Below the pieces are notes generated by a model. It searched no databases. It saw only the letters and a program-made list of their open reading frames with translations, and was not told the DNA's origin. Shown here piece by piece: positions 16,904-25,727 of a stretch of 64,000 bases of DNA. Every line of letters starts with the position of its first letter. Positions within the stretch are counted from its first letter, which is position 1. The position numbers were made by a program, and so were the translations under genes. The DNA comes from an uncultured Prevotella sp. (GTDB taxonomy: Bacteria > Bacteroidota > Bacteroidia > Bacteroidales > Bacteroidaceae): contig OMVI01000082.1 in assembly GCA_900314455.1 (NCBI GenBank), positions 1 to 64,000 of the forward strand, given 5' to 3'.

Positions 16904-18715
16904 ATGAAGAGAGTCCTTATTGTCACATTGCTATTGCTCACAACGTTGTCGGCACTGCCGCAAAACTGGGACTATATCAAGACGAGCAGCCTCTATCTGA
17001 CGGGCGAAGGCTACGGTGCCACCATCGAAGAGGCCGACCGTCAAGCTTTGTCGGACCTCATCAGCAAGATTGCAGTCAATGTTTCGAGCGTCACAAGCCA
17101 CTCAAACGAAGAGAAAGTAGTAGACGACAACGTCCAGTCGAGTACCGATTTCCGTTCCACGATACAAACTTACTCGCAGGCAACGCTTACCAACACCGAG
17201 CGAATAATCCTTCAGAACGAGCCCGACGCTCATGTTGGGCGATGGATAAAACGCTCAGAGATTGACAAGATATTCGCCTCCCGCAAACTCAAAATCAACA
17301 GTTTGATAGAGATTGCAGGCAAAGCTGAAGAGCAATTGAAAATCGACGACGCGCTGCGGTGCTACTATTGGGCATACATCCTTCTCCGTTCGCTTCAGAA
17401 TCCCAATGAAATGAAACTCGAAGGCAGCAACACCCTGCTGTCGGTATGGCTTCCGGAGAAAATCAGCGAAGTACTTGGCAACATCAAGGTAAGCTACTCC
17501 GGGATGGGCGGAAACGACGCAATGCTCAGCTTTACCTACAAGGGACAACCCGTAACGTCAGTCGATTACACTTACTTCGACGGCATGGGATGGAGCAATA
17601 TCTACAGCGCGAAGGACGGAGTTGGAGTTCTTGAGATACCGGCGAATACCGACAAGAAGCAGTATGAGCTGAAATACGAGTTCGAATACCGTGGACAAGC
17701 CCACATCGACCCAGAGATTGAGAGCGTGATGAACTCCATCAAGTCGACGCCATTTCGTGCTGCGTATGCCAATGTCTTGCTGAAGACCGACAACGCGAGC
17801 AAGGTTGCCGACAAAGCAATAGCCCAATTGCAACAGCGAACCACAGAAACCGTCGCCACACTGGAATCTCCACGCGAGGGCAACGAGCGCTACGCACGCA
17901 TCATGGAGCAAGTTGCCAATGCGGTTAAGACACGGCAGTACGACTCCGTTGACGATCTATTCACCACCGACGGACTCGATATCTACAACCGACTGATAAA
18001 GTACGGCTCCGCACGAGTTGTGGGCAACCCTATATATAAGGTATATAGGGACGACAGCACGGTAGTCGGCCGTGGTCTGCAAATGGCTTTCTCGTTCCGC
18101 CGCGGAGTCAGAAAGGCATTCGTCGAGGACTTGGTTTTCACCTTCGATGACGACGGAAAGATTTCCAATATAGCCTTCGGACTCGGTTCCCGCGCCGAGA
18201 ACGACATCCTCGGAAAGACCATTTGGTCGGAGTCTGCACGCAAGGCAATAATGGATTTCCTCGAGAACTACAAGACAGCCTACGCCCTTAAGCGTCTCGA
18301 TTACATACGTACGATATTCGACGACGATGCTGTCATCATCACGGGGCGCATCGTTCGTCGCCAGCCGGTTATGTATCACGTTCACGAAGGTACCTACCGG
18401 GTCAAGAACAACAGCATAATCCGTTACAACCGACAAACTAAGGACCAGTACCTGCGCAACCTTGCTCGCACGTTCGCCAGCAACGAGTTCGTTAACATAC
18501 GCTTTGCCAACAACGACGTGATAAAGATGGGAAAGGGCGGAGAACTGTACGCCATCCAGATAGCTCAGGACTACTACTCGACGACCTATGGCGACAAAGG
18601 CTATCTGTTCCTCATGGTCGACATAAACGACCCTGAGCACCCACTTATCAAGGTACGCACGTGGCAACCGGAGAAGGACCCCAACTTCGGACTATACGGT
18701 CCCGGCGACTTCTGA
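16904..18715 (+). CDS. LPP20-like exported protein
   Basis: A 603-residue exported protein (signal peptide KRVLIVTLLLLTTLSALPQ). Residues 25-130 resemble the LPP20 lipoprotein domain: LYLTGEGYGATIEEADRQAL followed by SDLISKIAVNVSS. A middle beta-sandwich (about 190-285) and a C-terminal SnoaL/NTF2-like half (about 320-600) follow; the latter call is tentative. LPP20-like domains occur in outer-membrane-associated proteins of unknown function. The preceding small gene has a similar charged, helical mature region. Fourth gene of the operon. Confidence 0.7.
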   Translation: MKRVLIVTLLLLTTLSALPQNWDYIKTSSLYLTGEGYGATIEEADRQALSDLISKIAVNVSSVTSHSNEEKVVDDNVQSSTDFRSTIQTYSQATLTNTERIILQNEPDAHVGRWIKRSEIDKIFASRKLKINSLIEIAGKAEEQLKIDDALRCYYWAYILLRSLQNPNEMKLEGSNTLLSVWLPEKISEVLGNIKVSYSGMGGNDAMLSFTYKGQPVTSVDYTYFDGMGWSNIYSAKDGVGVLEIPANTDKKQYELKYEFEYRGQAHIDPEIESVMNSIKSTPFRAAYANVLLKTDNASKVADKAIAQLQQRTTETVATLESPREGNERYARIMEQVANAVKTRQYDSVDDLFTTDGLDIYNRLIKYGSARVVGNPIYKVYRDDSTVVGRGLQMAFSFRRGVRKAFVEDLVFTFDDDGKISNIAFGLGSRAENDILGKTIWSESARKAIMDFLENYKTAYALKRLDYIRTIFDDDAVIITGRIVRRQPVMYHVHEGTYRVKNNSIIRYNRQTKDQYLRNLARTFASNEFVNIRFANNDVIKMGKGGELYAIQIAQDYYSTTYGDKGYLFLMVDINDPEHPLIKVRTWQPEKDPNFGLYGPGDF

Positions 18716-18764
18716 TAAACGACAATTGTAAAACGAGAGCAACCTGTTCAAACCACTAAAAACA

Positions 18765-20213
18765 ATGAACAGCAAACGAATTATACTTGCATTGGCATTG
18801 CCTCTGTGCCTGACAGCAGCCGCACAGGACACCGGCGGCTATGAGAACTTCCGAAAACAAGTCCTCAGCGACTACGGACAATTCCGCCGTCAGGTACTCG
18901 ACGACTACGCGCAGTTCCTCGACAAGGCATGGAAAGACTATGAGACATTCCGCGGCAAGGCCCGTTTTCCGGACAAACCACTGCACGCTCCTGAGGCGCC
19001 GAACAGCGATACGACCCCGTTTGCAGATGTTCCTTCGCCCCAACAGCCACAACCCAAGCCTCAGCCGGAGACATACGTGCCACCAACGCCGCCCGTTGTA
19101 TCGCCAAGTCAGCCCACCATATCATTCAAATTCTACACGGCAACAGTTCGCGCGGCAAGCCTCACGCTCCCGAGACTTGCTTCCACGAATGAGCACGACG
19201 TAAGCAAGCTGTGGAGTTCGCTACAAAACGACAACGTCTACCGCACCGCCAAGCCATACATCGAGTTGCTTCGCACTGGTCTGAGGCTCAACGACTGGCT
19301 CACGGTGGTGCTCATCCGCAAGTACAGCGACGCCATTTACAAAGACGACAGCAACTCCAGCATACTCCTGAGTCAGTATCTTCTCGCCAACATGGGCTAC
19401 AACGTGCGCCTCGGACGTGGCCGGGAGCGATTGCTTTTGCTTGTTGCCTTCCGCCAGGAGGTATTCGATCGCCCGTACGTGGAGGTCGATGGAAGTCGAT
19501 ATTACGTATTCGGGAAAGACACCGGACTATATAATGGCGAAGGATTCGGCGCCATCTCGACTTGTGAACTTCCCAAAAACTCAAGCCTTGGCAAAGCCGT
19601 GAACCTCGTTTTGGAAAATCCTGCGTTGCCATCGGGGCTCCCCAACGGCTCCAGCGGTAACTTCAACGTGACTGACGGAACGATAAGCGTTAAGGGAAGC
19701 GTTGCCGACGTGCCACTGTCGGTAGCCACCGATTATCCGCAGACCGACGTTCCCGTCTATGCAGCATCGTGTCTGTCGCAGAGTTTCAGAAAGAATATAT
19801 TGGAACAGATAGCCCCGCAAATAGCCGGACTATCCGAAAAGGATGCTGTCGACAGACTGTTGCACTTCGTACAGTATGCCTTCAAGTACAAGACCGATAC
19901 CGATCAGTTTGGCTACGAGAAGCCTTTCTTCGTCGAAGAGAACTTCCTTTATCCTTACAACGACTGCGAAGACCGTGCCGTCCTGTTTGCTTTTCTCGTC
20001 AGGAACCTGCTCCACCTCGACGTCCATCTGCTCTATTACCCGAACCACGAGGCAACAGCAGTGAAGTTCACGGACAAGAATCTGCGTGGCGACGGCTACA
20101 TATACAAGGACGGCAGCCGCTACCTAATCTGCGACCCGACATTCCTCGGCGCCACCGCCGGTATGTGCATGCCGCAGTATGAAGGCACAAGTGCACAGGT
20201 CGAGCTGTGGTAA
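18765..20213 (+). CDS. Transglutaminase-like exported protein
   Basis: A 482-residue exported protein. After the signal peptide (KRIILALALPLCLTAAAQ) comes an amphipathic stretch with 11-residue repeats around YENFRKQVL, YGQFRRQVL, YAQFLDKAW and YETFRGKA, then a Pro/Gln-rich linker (about 90-120). The C-terminal half holds a transglutaminase-fold core with an apparent triad Cys401 (PYNDCEDRA), His428 (YPNHEATAV) and Asp457 (LICDPTF). It could be a protease or a crosslinking enzyme. It ends the operon 12 bases from the convergent transporter gene. The enzyme together with PEGA and BACON partners suggests processing or crosslinking of a surface structure. Confidence 0.78.
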   Translation: MNSKRIILALALPLCLTAAAQDTGGYENFRKQVLSDYGQFRRQVLDDYAQFLDKAWKDYETFRGKARFPDKPLHAPEAPNSDTTPFADVPSPQQPQPKPQPETYVPPTPPVVSPSQPTISFKFYTATVRAASLTLPRLASTNEHDVSKLWSSLQNDNVYRTAKPYIELLRTGLRLNDWLTVVLIRKYSDAIYKDDSNSSILLSQYLLANMGYNVRLGRGRERLLLLVAFRQEVFDRPYVEVDGSRYYVFGKDTGLYNGEGFGAISTCELPKNSSLGKAVNLVLENPALPSGLPNGSSGNFNVTDGTISVKGSVADVPLSVATDYPQTDVPVYAASCLSQSFRKNILEQIAPQIAGLSEKDAVDRLLHFVQYAFKYKTDTDQFGYEKPFFVEENFLYPYNDCEDRAVLFAFLVRNLLHLDVHLLYYPNHEATAVKFTDKNLRGDGYIYKDGSRYLICDPTFLGATAGMCMPQYEGTSAQVELW

Positions 20214-20224
20214 CCCGTCGCCGA

Positions 20225-21886
20225 CTAAACCAAAAACATTACAAGAATTTGCGCTATAATAACGCGAACGAACATTCCCAGGGGATACACCGACGCATAA
20301 CTGATGCTCGCTGTGTCCCCTTTTAAGTTGTCGTTGGCATAGCCAAGTGCCATTGGATTTGCCATTGAGCCACACATAATGCCGCATATCGTTCCGTAAT
20401 CGAACTTATGCGTGCGAAGAGCGATGAAGCCAATGACTGTCACCGGTACTACGGTGAGCACGAATCCGATACCAACCCACAGCAGACCCTCAGGCTGAAT
20501 GACCGTCGAAAGGAAGCCCTTACCGGCGTCGAGACCAAGGCAGGCGAGGTAGAGGGCAAGCCCCAGGCGGCGCAGCATGAGCGATGCCGAGCGCGTCGTG
20601 TACGAAATGAAGTGCATTCGTGGTCCGAGCGCACCAATGACGATACCCATCACGATAGGACCACCTGCTATTCCGAGGCGGATAGGACTCTGCATGCCCG
20701 GCAGCGTTACAGGTATCATACCAAGGGCGACACCGAGCACCATACCGAGGAATATGCTTCCGATATTCGGTTCGTTAAGAGTCTTGACCGAATTGCCGAG
20801 GAAGTTCTCCGCATTGTCTATCGCATCAGGCTTGCCGACAAGTGTCAGGCGGTCGCCGTATTGAAGTACGAGGTCGTCGGTGGCAAGCAACTTGATATCG
20901 CCACGTATCACACGGCTGACGTTTACGCCATAAGTATCGCGCAAGCGCAACTGTCCGAGTTTCTTTCCGTTGAGCGCCGTCTTCGTCAGCACGATGATAC
21001 GGCTCTCCACATTGGAGTCGATATGGTTCCAGTCAATCTTTTCCTTATTCCAGTCACCCGGCATTTCCTTACCGAAGAGCATTTCCATCGTGCCCTCCTC
21101 GTCCTTGTTTGTCACCACAAGGACACTGTCGTTGATATGTAGGACAGTGTCGGCAACAGGCAGGATAACCTCACCTGCGCGCCACAGACGACTGATAATG
21201 AATTTCGAGCGTGCGTCATGTGCAATATCACCGATGGTCCGTCCCTCCAGTGCAGGGTTCACAATGAGATACTGTCCGATAAATGTATGGTCGTCGTCCT
21301 CGGTCTCACGGATTTCCAAATCTGTCGGCTTGACGAAACATTTCCTCAGAAAAAGAATGGCAAGGATAACGCCAAGCACACCGAGAGGATAAGTCACGGC
21401 AGTGGCAAGTGCAGCGCGTCCGCCTCCGATGCCCATGTGCTCGAGTGCCGACTGTGCAGCACCAAGCGCCGGGGTGTTCGTTGTAGCACCGCATAGGACA
21501 CCAATCATATCGGGCATACTGACTTTCGTCAGCGGCACCAGTGCTATTGCCATTATCGTTCCGAGGACAATGACAGCCAAGGACCACAGGTTCAACGTCA
21601 TACCCTCACGGCGGAACGAGCCGAAGAAGTTAGGTCCGACGTGCAGACCGAGAGCATAGACGAAAAGAACGAGCCCGAAATCCTCGCAGTACATGAGCAT
21701 ATCGTGGTTTATTGCCACGCCAACGCTGCCGAGGAAGATACCTATGAAGAATACGAAAGCAATGCCCAGCGAGATACCGAAGAAACGTATCTTGCCCATT
21801 GCCATGCCGATAGCGCATATCAGCGACACCACGACGACTGCCTGTACAGCCGGTTGTATGCTAATCAAAGAGTTCAGCCAGTCCAT
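20225..21886 (-). CDS. YidE/AspT-family putative transporter
   Basis: A 553-residue inner-membrane protein of the aspartate:alanine exchanger family. Two homologous blocks of about five transmembrane helices (residues 5-190 and 375-553) flank a cytoplasmic region with two TrkA-C (RCK-C) domains (about 205-365; for example LIVNPALEGRTIGDI and GKKLGQLRLRDTYGVNVSRV). The family motif GATTNTPALGAAQ and its partner CGSMANPMALGYA are present in each half. The substrate is unknown; family members exchange amino acids or dicarboxylates. It starts one base after the pdxY stop and is co-transcribed with it. Confidence 0.85.
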   Translation of the reverse strand: MDWLNSLISIQPAVQAVVVVSLICAIGMAMGKIRFFGISLGIAFVFFIGIFLGSVGVAINHDMLMYCEDFGLVLFVYALGLHVGPNFFGSFRREGMTLNLWSLAVIVLGTIMAIALVPLTKVSMPDMIGVLCGATTNTPALGAAQSALEHMGIGGGRAALATAVTYPLGVLGVILAILFLRKCFVKPTDLEIRETEDDDHTFIGQYLIVNPALEGRTIGDIAHDARSKFIISRLWRAGEVILPVADTVLHINDSVLVVTNKDEEGTMEMLFGKEMPGDWNKEKIDWNHIDSNVESRIIVLTKTALNGKKLGQLRLRDTYGVNVSRVIRGDIKLLATDDLVLQYGDRLTLVGKPDAIDNAENFLGNSVKTLNEPNIGSIFLGMVLGVALGMIPVTLPGMQSPIRLGIAGGPIVMGIVIGALGPRMHFISYTTRSASLMLRRLGLALYLACLGLDAGKGFLSTVIQPEGLLWVGIGFVLTVVPVTVIGFIALRTHKFDYGTICGIMCGSMANPMALGYANDNLKGDTASISYASVYPLGMFVRVIIAQILVMFLV

Positions 21887-21887
21887 A

Positions 21888-22709
21888 TCAGAGTACGTTC
21901 AGATACTTCTCCAATGGGATACCGCGGTTCTTATCCTCATTGTCCTTGTTCAAATCAATAAGTGTATAGACGCCGTCCATAGCCTTGCGGGTACTGCTCT
22001 TCAGAGGTTCACCGTTCAGGATGTGCCCAATAAGAATGGCCGAAAAGATGTCGCCGGTACCGGGGAAGTGGACTGGTATTTCGGTGAAAGGCAGATAGAA
22101 GTGCTCATCTGTCGTGTGGTTGTATCCGGCAACGGATGTTTGTCCGTCAATATCGACCGACGTTATGAGCACCGACTTTGAGCCGATGGCATGCAACTCG
22201 TCGAGCATGGCAGCGGCTTCTTCCTTCGTCACGCCCGCCGGATTGTACTTTCTGCCCGTCAGGTAGCAAGCTTCGGTGTAGTTGGGGTAGCACAAATCGG
22301 CAACGGAAATCATCTCACGCATCACCCCGACAAGCTCGTCGGCAGCCATACCCTTGTAGAGCTGGCCTTCATCGCCCATTATCGGGTCGACGAAAACAGT
22401 TGCCCCGGCTGCCGCCTGTTCCTTGCAGTAAGCCGAAATCATGTCAGCCTGCTGACGGGACGGTATGAAACCGGTAGCTATAGCCTCAAAACCGAAGCCC
22501 AGTTCTTTCCATTTGTCGAAAGAATCGCGCAGGAATCCAGTTGTCTCCAGCATGCTGTAGCGTCCGTAATCGAAAGTATTCGAAACCAGCGAGGTAGGAA
22601 GTATGCCTACAGGTATACCGAAGTATGACAATATTGGCAACATTGCCGTTGTCGATACCTTACCATAGCTGCATAAGTCGTTAATGAGAAGTATTTGCTT
22701 CGTCGTCAT
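21888..22709 (-). CDS. pdxY: Pyridoxal/pyridoxamine kinase (PdxK/ThiD-type ribokinase fold)
   Basis: Phosphorylates B6 vitamers with ATP in the salvage pathway to pyridoxal phosphate. The 273 residues have the PfkB-like fold: N-terminal LLINDLCSYGKVS, central VDPIMGDEGQLYKG, PNYTEACYLTGR, and the anion-hole/catalytic motif PGTGDIFSAILIGH with the catalytic Asp. Length and motifs fit PdxY/PdxK. A perfect promoter lies upstream; the transporter gene follows immediately. B6 salvage beside a transporter suggests, but does not prove, a vitamer-related substrate for the latter. Confidence 0.88.
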   Translation of the reverse strand: MTTKQILLINDLCSYGKVSTTAMLPILSYFGIPVGILPTSLVSNTFDYGRYSMLETTGFLRDSFDKWKELGFGFEAIATGFIPSRQQADMISAYCKEQAAAGATVFVDPIMGDEGQLYKGMAADELVGVMREMISVADLCYPNYTEACYLTGRKYNPAGVTKEEAAAMLDELHAIGSKSVLITSVDIDGQTSVAGYNHTTDEHFYLPFTEIPVHFPGTGDIFSAILIGHILNGEPLKSSTRKAMDGVYTLIDLNKDNEDKNRGIPLEKYLNVL

Positions 22710-22741
22710 TTCTTGTTTGTTTGCCTTCTACAAAATCGGTG

Positions 22742-22772
22742 CAAAGTTAATGTAAACGAGCGGAATGACAAA
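22742..22772 (-). promoter_or_regulatory. Promoter of pdxY and the YidE-type gene
   Basis: On the minus strand TTTG (22772-22769), a 19-base spacer and TAACTTTG (22749-22742). The start is predicted near 22735, about 26 bases before the pdxY ATG. Confidence 0.75.
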
Positions 22773-22802
22773 GGAAAAGAAAGACTTTTCAAAAGTTTTT
22801 CT

Positions 22803-22810
22803 TAATTTTG
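22803..22810 (+). promoter_or_regulatory. -7 element of the glycosidase gene
   Basis: TAATTTTG fits the -7 consensus and lies 20 bases before the ATG at 22831. No clear TTTG stands at the correct distance. It argues against any start upstream of 22831. Confidence 0.5.
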
Positions 22811-22830
22811 TGGGCAAAACACGGAATGTA

Positions 22831-25050
22831 ATGATAAAGAATATCTTACCTATTGCTATAGCTCTGCTCACTGTCTGCACAGCAACGGCTCAGCACATCG
22901 ACCGCAAGCCGATTGTCGAACGCAACAATCCACACATCGATAAGGTCGATACGCTGTCGTCATTCACCGTCGGCAACGGCCACTTCGCCGTCACCGTGGA
23001 TGCCACCGGACTGCAAACCTACCCCGAATACTACTCCAACGGCATACCCCTCGGAACGTTTTCCGACTGGGCATGGCACTCTTTCCCTAACACAAATGGC
23101 TACAAAGCGGAGGAGGCTCTCGTCAACCACGACTTCGGACGGGGACACGAAGAGCTCTATTCGGCTGAGTTCAAGCAGAAAGGACGGCAACGCGACGCGT
23201 CGAACTGGCTGCGTGCCAACCCTCACCGCATGCATCTGGGTTGTCTTGGTTTCGACTTCGGGAACACGCCCCGGCTGAAAAATGTGCATCAGAAGCTTGA
23301 TATGTGGACGGGTATGGTCGCGTCCGAGTTCGACAACGATGGCTATCGGTACAATGTCGAGACCGTCTGCCACCCGGAGAGAGATTTCGTGGCGGTTCGA
23401 ATAAACAGGAAGTCAGACAAGGGGAAGACTCAGAAGGACGACAACGGACATATAAGGATGCGGTTCCGCTTCCCCTACCCCACCGGGAAACACAGCGACG
23501 ACGGTTGCGACTGGACATTCCTTCCCCAGCGGCAAAGCGTCAGCAGAGTGGGTAAAGCTAACGGAACGGAGACGCTGAGAGTGCAAAACGACAGTGCAAT
23601 TTATTATATTTACATATTGTGCAGGGACAAAGCGGGGCGCGTTATTCCGGCAAATGGCAGAATAAACGGCAACGAATATGACTTCACGGTACCCGACAGG
23701 GCTGTCATTCTCTATGGATTTGCAAGCAACGGGGATGCCTTGAAGATTGGTAAAGAGTTATCTTTCAAATCTATAGAAAAGGCTTCGGCACAACACTGGA
23801 AGAGTTATTGGCGGCGCGGAGGCATCGTCGACTTCAGCCGTGTCAGTGATAAGCGGGCACGGGAGTTGGAGCGTCGGACGGTATTGAGCCAGTATCTCCT
23901 TGCCGTCAACGATTCACAGGACTACCCACCAGCTGAGACGGGACTGACATACAACTCCTGGTTCGGGAAGTTCCACCTCGAAATGATTTACTGGCATCAA
24001 GCGTGGCAGGCGCTGTGGGGGCATCCCGAGATGCTGGAGCATACGCTTCAGTGGTACTTCCGTGCAGAGCCGATGGCGCGGAAGATAGCCCGTCGGCAGG
24101 GATTCAAGGGTGTTCGGTGGATGAAAATGACTGATACCAGCGCTGCGGAAGCTCCGTCGAATGTTGGCAGCTATCTTATCTGGCAGCAGCCGCACATCAT
24201 TTATCTTGCGGAACTTCTATATCGAGCCACCCACAACGACTCGATACTCCACAAGTACGCCCGACTTGTCGATGAGACGGCGGAGTTTATGGCTGACTTC
24301 TGTGAGTTCGACTCGCTTCGCCAACAGTATATCATTCGTGGATACATCCCCGCCCAGGAGACGATGAAGGCAGACTCCGTCCGCAACTCTCCTTTCGAAC
24401 TGTCGTATTGGCTGACGGCGCTGGGCATGGCGCAGCAATGGCGCGTGCGGCTCGGCGAGCAACGCGTTGCCCTATGGGATGATATCATAAACCGGCTGGA
24501 GCCGCTTCCTTCAGCCTCACCACAAGATTCCGCACTCCATTCTATGAATAAGGAAATGGATGTCTCTGTTTATACCGTTGCTGAGGGCGCTCCGCTCATC
24601 AGCAATCGTGCAGCGCAGACGGACTCTCCCAATGGTGATGACAAATTTGCAAGCGACCATCCGATGCCTCTAGGAGCGTACGGAATGCTGCCGGAGAGCC
24701 GTCTCTTCACGATAAGCGGTATGAACCGGACGTACAATTGGATAATGTCCCACTGGAACTGGCAGAAGACGTGGGGCTGGGACTACCCCATGACGGCAAT
24801 GTGTGCTGTGCGCCTCGACCGCCCAGACGATGCTGTCAATGCTCTGTTGATGAACGTCCCGAAGAATACTTACCTCAACAACGGACACAACTGGCAGTCA
24901 TCCCGCCTCCGTTGTTACCTCCCCGGCAATGGTGGACTTCTCACGGCAATTGCCCTTATGTGCGCTGGTTGGGACGGGTACACTACTAACAATCCGGGAT
25001 TCCCTAAGGGTTGGGACGTCCGGTGGGAAGGGTTGCTGCCGCTGCCGTGA
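22831..25050 (+). CDS. Secreted six-hairpin (alpha/alpha)6-barrel glycoside hydrolase
   Basis: A 739-residue exported enzyme, signal peptide IKNILPIAIALLTVCTATAQ. An ATG at 22765 would extend the frame by 22 residues, but it precedes the -7 box, so 22831 is preferred. An N-terminal beta-sandwich (about 25-320) is followed by an (alpha/alpha)6 barrel resembling clan GH-L families (GH65/GH95-like): FHLEMIYWHQAWQALWGH, then VRWMKMTDTSAAEAPSNVGS and LIWQQPHIIYLAELLYRA. Asp and Glu residues in these segments are candidates for catalysis. The sugar substrate is unknown. There is no adjacent SusC/SusD pair, so it is not in a typical polysaccharide utilisation locus. Confidence 0.78.
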   Translation: MIKNILPIAIALLTVCTATAQHIDRKPIVERNNPHIDKVDTLSSFTVGNGHFAVTVDATGLQTYPEYYSNGIPLGTFSDWAWHSFPNTNGYKAEEALVNHDFGRGHEELYSAEFKQKGRQRDASNWLRANPHRMHLGCLGFDFGNTPRLKNVHQKLDMWTGMVASEFDNDGYRYNVETVCHPERDFVAVRINRKSDKGKTQKDDNGHIRMRFRFPYPTGKHSDDGCDWTFLPQRQSVSRVGKANGTETLRVQNDSAIYYIYILCRDKAGRVIPANGRINGNEYDFTVPDRAVILYGFASNGDALKIGKELSFKSIEKASAQHWKSYWRRGGIVDFSRVSDKRARELERRTVLSQYLLAVNDSQDYPPAETGLTYNSWFGKFHLEMIYWHQAWQALWGHPEMLEHTLQWYFRAEPMARKIARRQGFKGVRWMKMTDTSAAEAPSNVGSYLIWQQPHIIYLAELLYRATHNDSILHKYARLVDETAEFMADFCEFDSLRQQYIIRGYIPAQETMKADSVRNSPFELSYWLTALGMAQQWRVRLGEQRVALWDDIINRLEPLPSASPQDSALHSMNKEMDVSVYTVAEGAPLISNRAAQTDSPNGDDKFASDHPMPLGAYGMLPESRLFTISGMNRTYNWIMSHWNWQKTWGWDYPMTAMCAVRLDRPDDAVNALLMNVPKNTYLNNGHNWQSSRLRCYLPGNGGLLTAIALMCAGWDGYTTNNPGFPKGWDVRWEGLLPLP

Positions 25051-25065
25051 AGGAACAAAGGTTTT

Positions 25066-25118
25066 ATTCCTCTCCAAGCCTCCCCTTTGACCTCACCAAG
25101 CCTCCCCAAAGGGGAGGA
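25066..25118. repeat. GC-rich palindromic arms
   Basis: Two tandem arms of the CCTCTCCAAGCCTCCCC type, the second a hairpin CCTCCCC/GGGGAGG, begin 15 bases after the glycosidase stop. The whole 25051-25727 gap between convergent genes is filled with repeats and holds no credible gene. Confidence 0.65.
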
Positions 25119-25132
25119 TGTTTAGTTACCGA

Positions 25133-25303
25133 ATGCCTGCTTGCGCATTACCGCTAATTTGCGCTCCCACTGCAGGGGCGGCCCTTGTGGCTGCCCGATT
25201 GCCCGAAAGGGCAAATAAAAACTTTTGGTATTCGTTCTTGCAGAACGAGCGGACAGCCACAAGGGCCGTCCCTGCAGCAGATGACCTTCTATGCGCAAGG
25301 AGG
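25133..25303. repeat. Inverted-repeat element with 27-bp GC-rich ends
   Basis: A 27-base sequence beginning CTGCAGGGGCGGCCCTTG (25170-25196) is repeated in inverted orientation at 25251-25277 with two mismatches. The inverted symmetry continues outside it, with TTGCGCAT on the left and ATGCGCAA on the right, to about 25133 and 25303. The 54-base centre codes for nothing visible. Partial copies lie at 28183-28209 and 51222-51249. The form is that of a small MITE; no target duplication was identified. Confidence 0.7.
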
Positions 25304-25328
25304 CATTAGGTCCTTAAAAGCCTTTCAC

Positions 25329-25365
25329 GACCTCCCCAAGCCCCTCCCAAGGAGGGGATGTTTGA
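25329..25365. repeat. GC-rich palindromic arm
   Basis: An arm of the CCTCCCCAAGCCCCTCCC type ending GGGGATGTTTGATT, in the same orientation as 25082-25118, placed just outside the 25133-25303 element. Confidence 0.6.
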
Positions 25366-25404
25366 TTACCTAGCAGTTATGCGCTAGGAGGCATAAGGTG
25401 TTTA

Positions 25405-25698
25405 ACATCCTCCCCTTGGGGGAGGCTTGGAGAGGTTCCCGCTTACCTTTCGGCAACTCATTGCTAATCAACAGGATTACGAAACCTAAACTTTTGTGAT
25501 GAAAAATAAATTAAAAATGAGAGAAAAATAAATTAAAAATAGACGAAAAATAATTTATTTTTCAAGCAAAAATAAATTAAAAACCGAGGCGAAAGCTTAT
25601 CTTTCGCATTCTAAAAGCTTAGCAACAACCAACTAAAACCTCCGCAAACTAGACAAGAAACCTCTCCAAGCCTCCCACAAGGGGAAGGCTTGGAGAGG
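25405..25698. repeat. AT-comb element between GC arms (copy 2)
   Basis: The left arm is 25405-25436 and the right arm is a near-perfect hairpin at 25661-25698. The core shares TTTCGGCAACTCATTGCTAA with copy 1 (inverted there). It holds GAAAAATAAATTAAAAA at 25501-25517 and 25523-25539, an inverted variant at 25545-25563, and CAAAAATAAATTAAAAA at 25567-25583. A 7-bp hairpin GCGAAAG/CTTTCGC follows (25589-25607). A further half-arm (25702-25720) ends 8 bases from the ABC gene stop. Confidence 0.75.
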
Positions 25699-25727
25699 TC
25701 ATGGGGGAGGCTTGGTGAGGAATAACC

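Noticed and set aside
20225..22709. pdxY and the YidE-type transporter as a vitamin B6 import locus
   Set aside because: Co-transcription is clear, but no sequence feature links the transporter to B6; substrate left unknown.
22765..22830. Upstream start for the glycosidase
   Set aside because: The -7 promoter element (22803-22810) lies inside this stretch, and the signal peptide begins at 22831.
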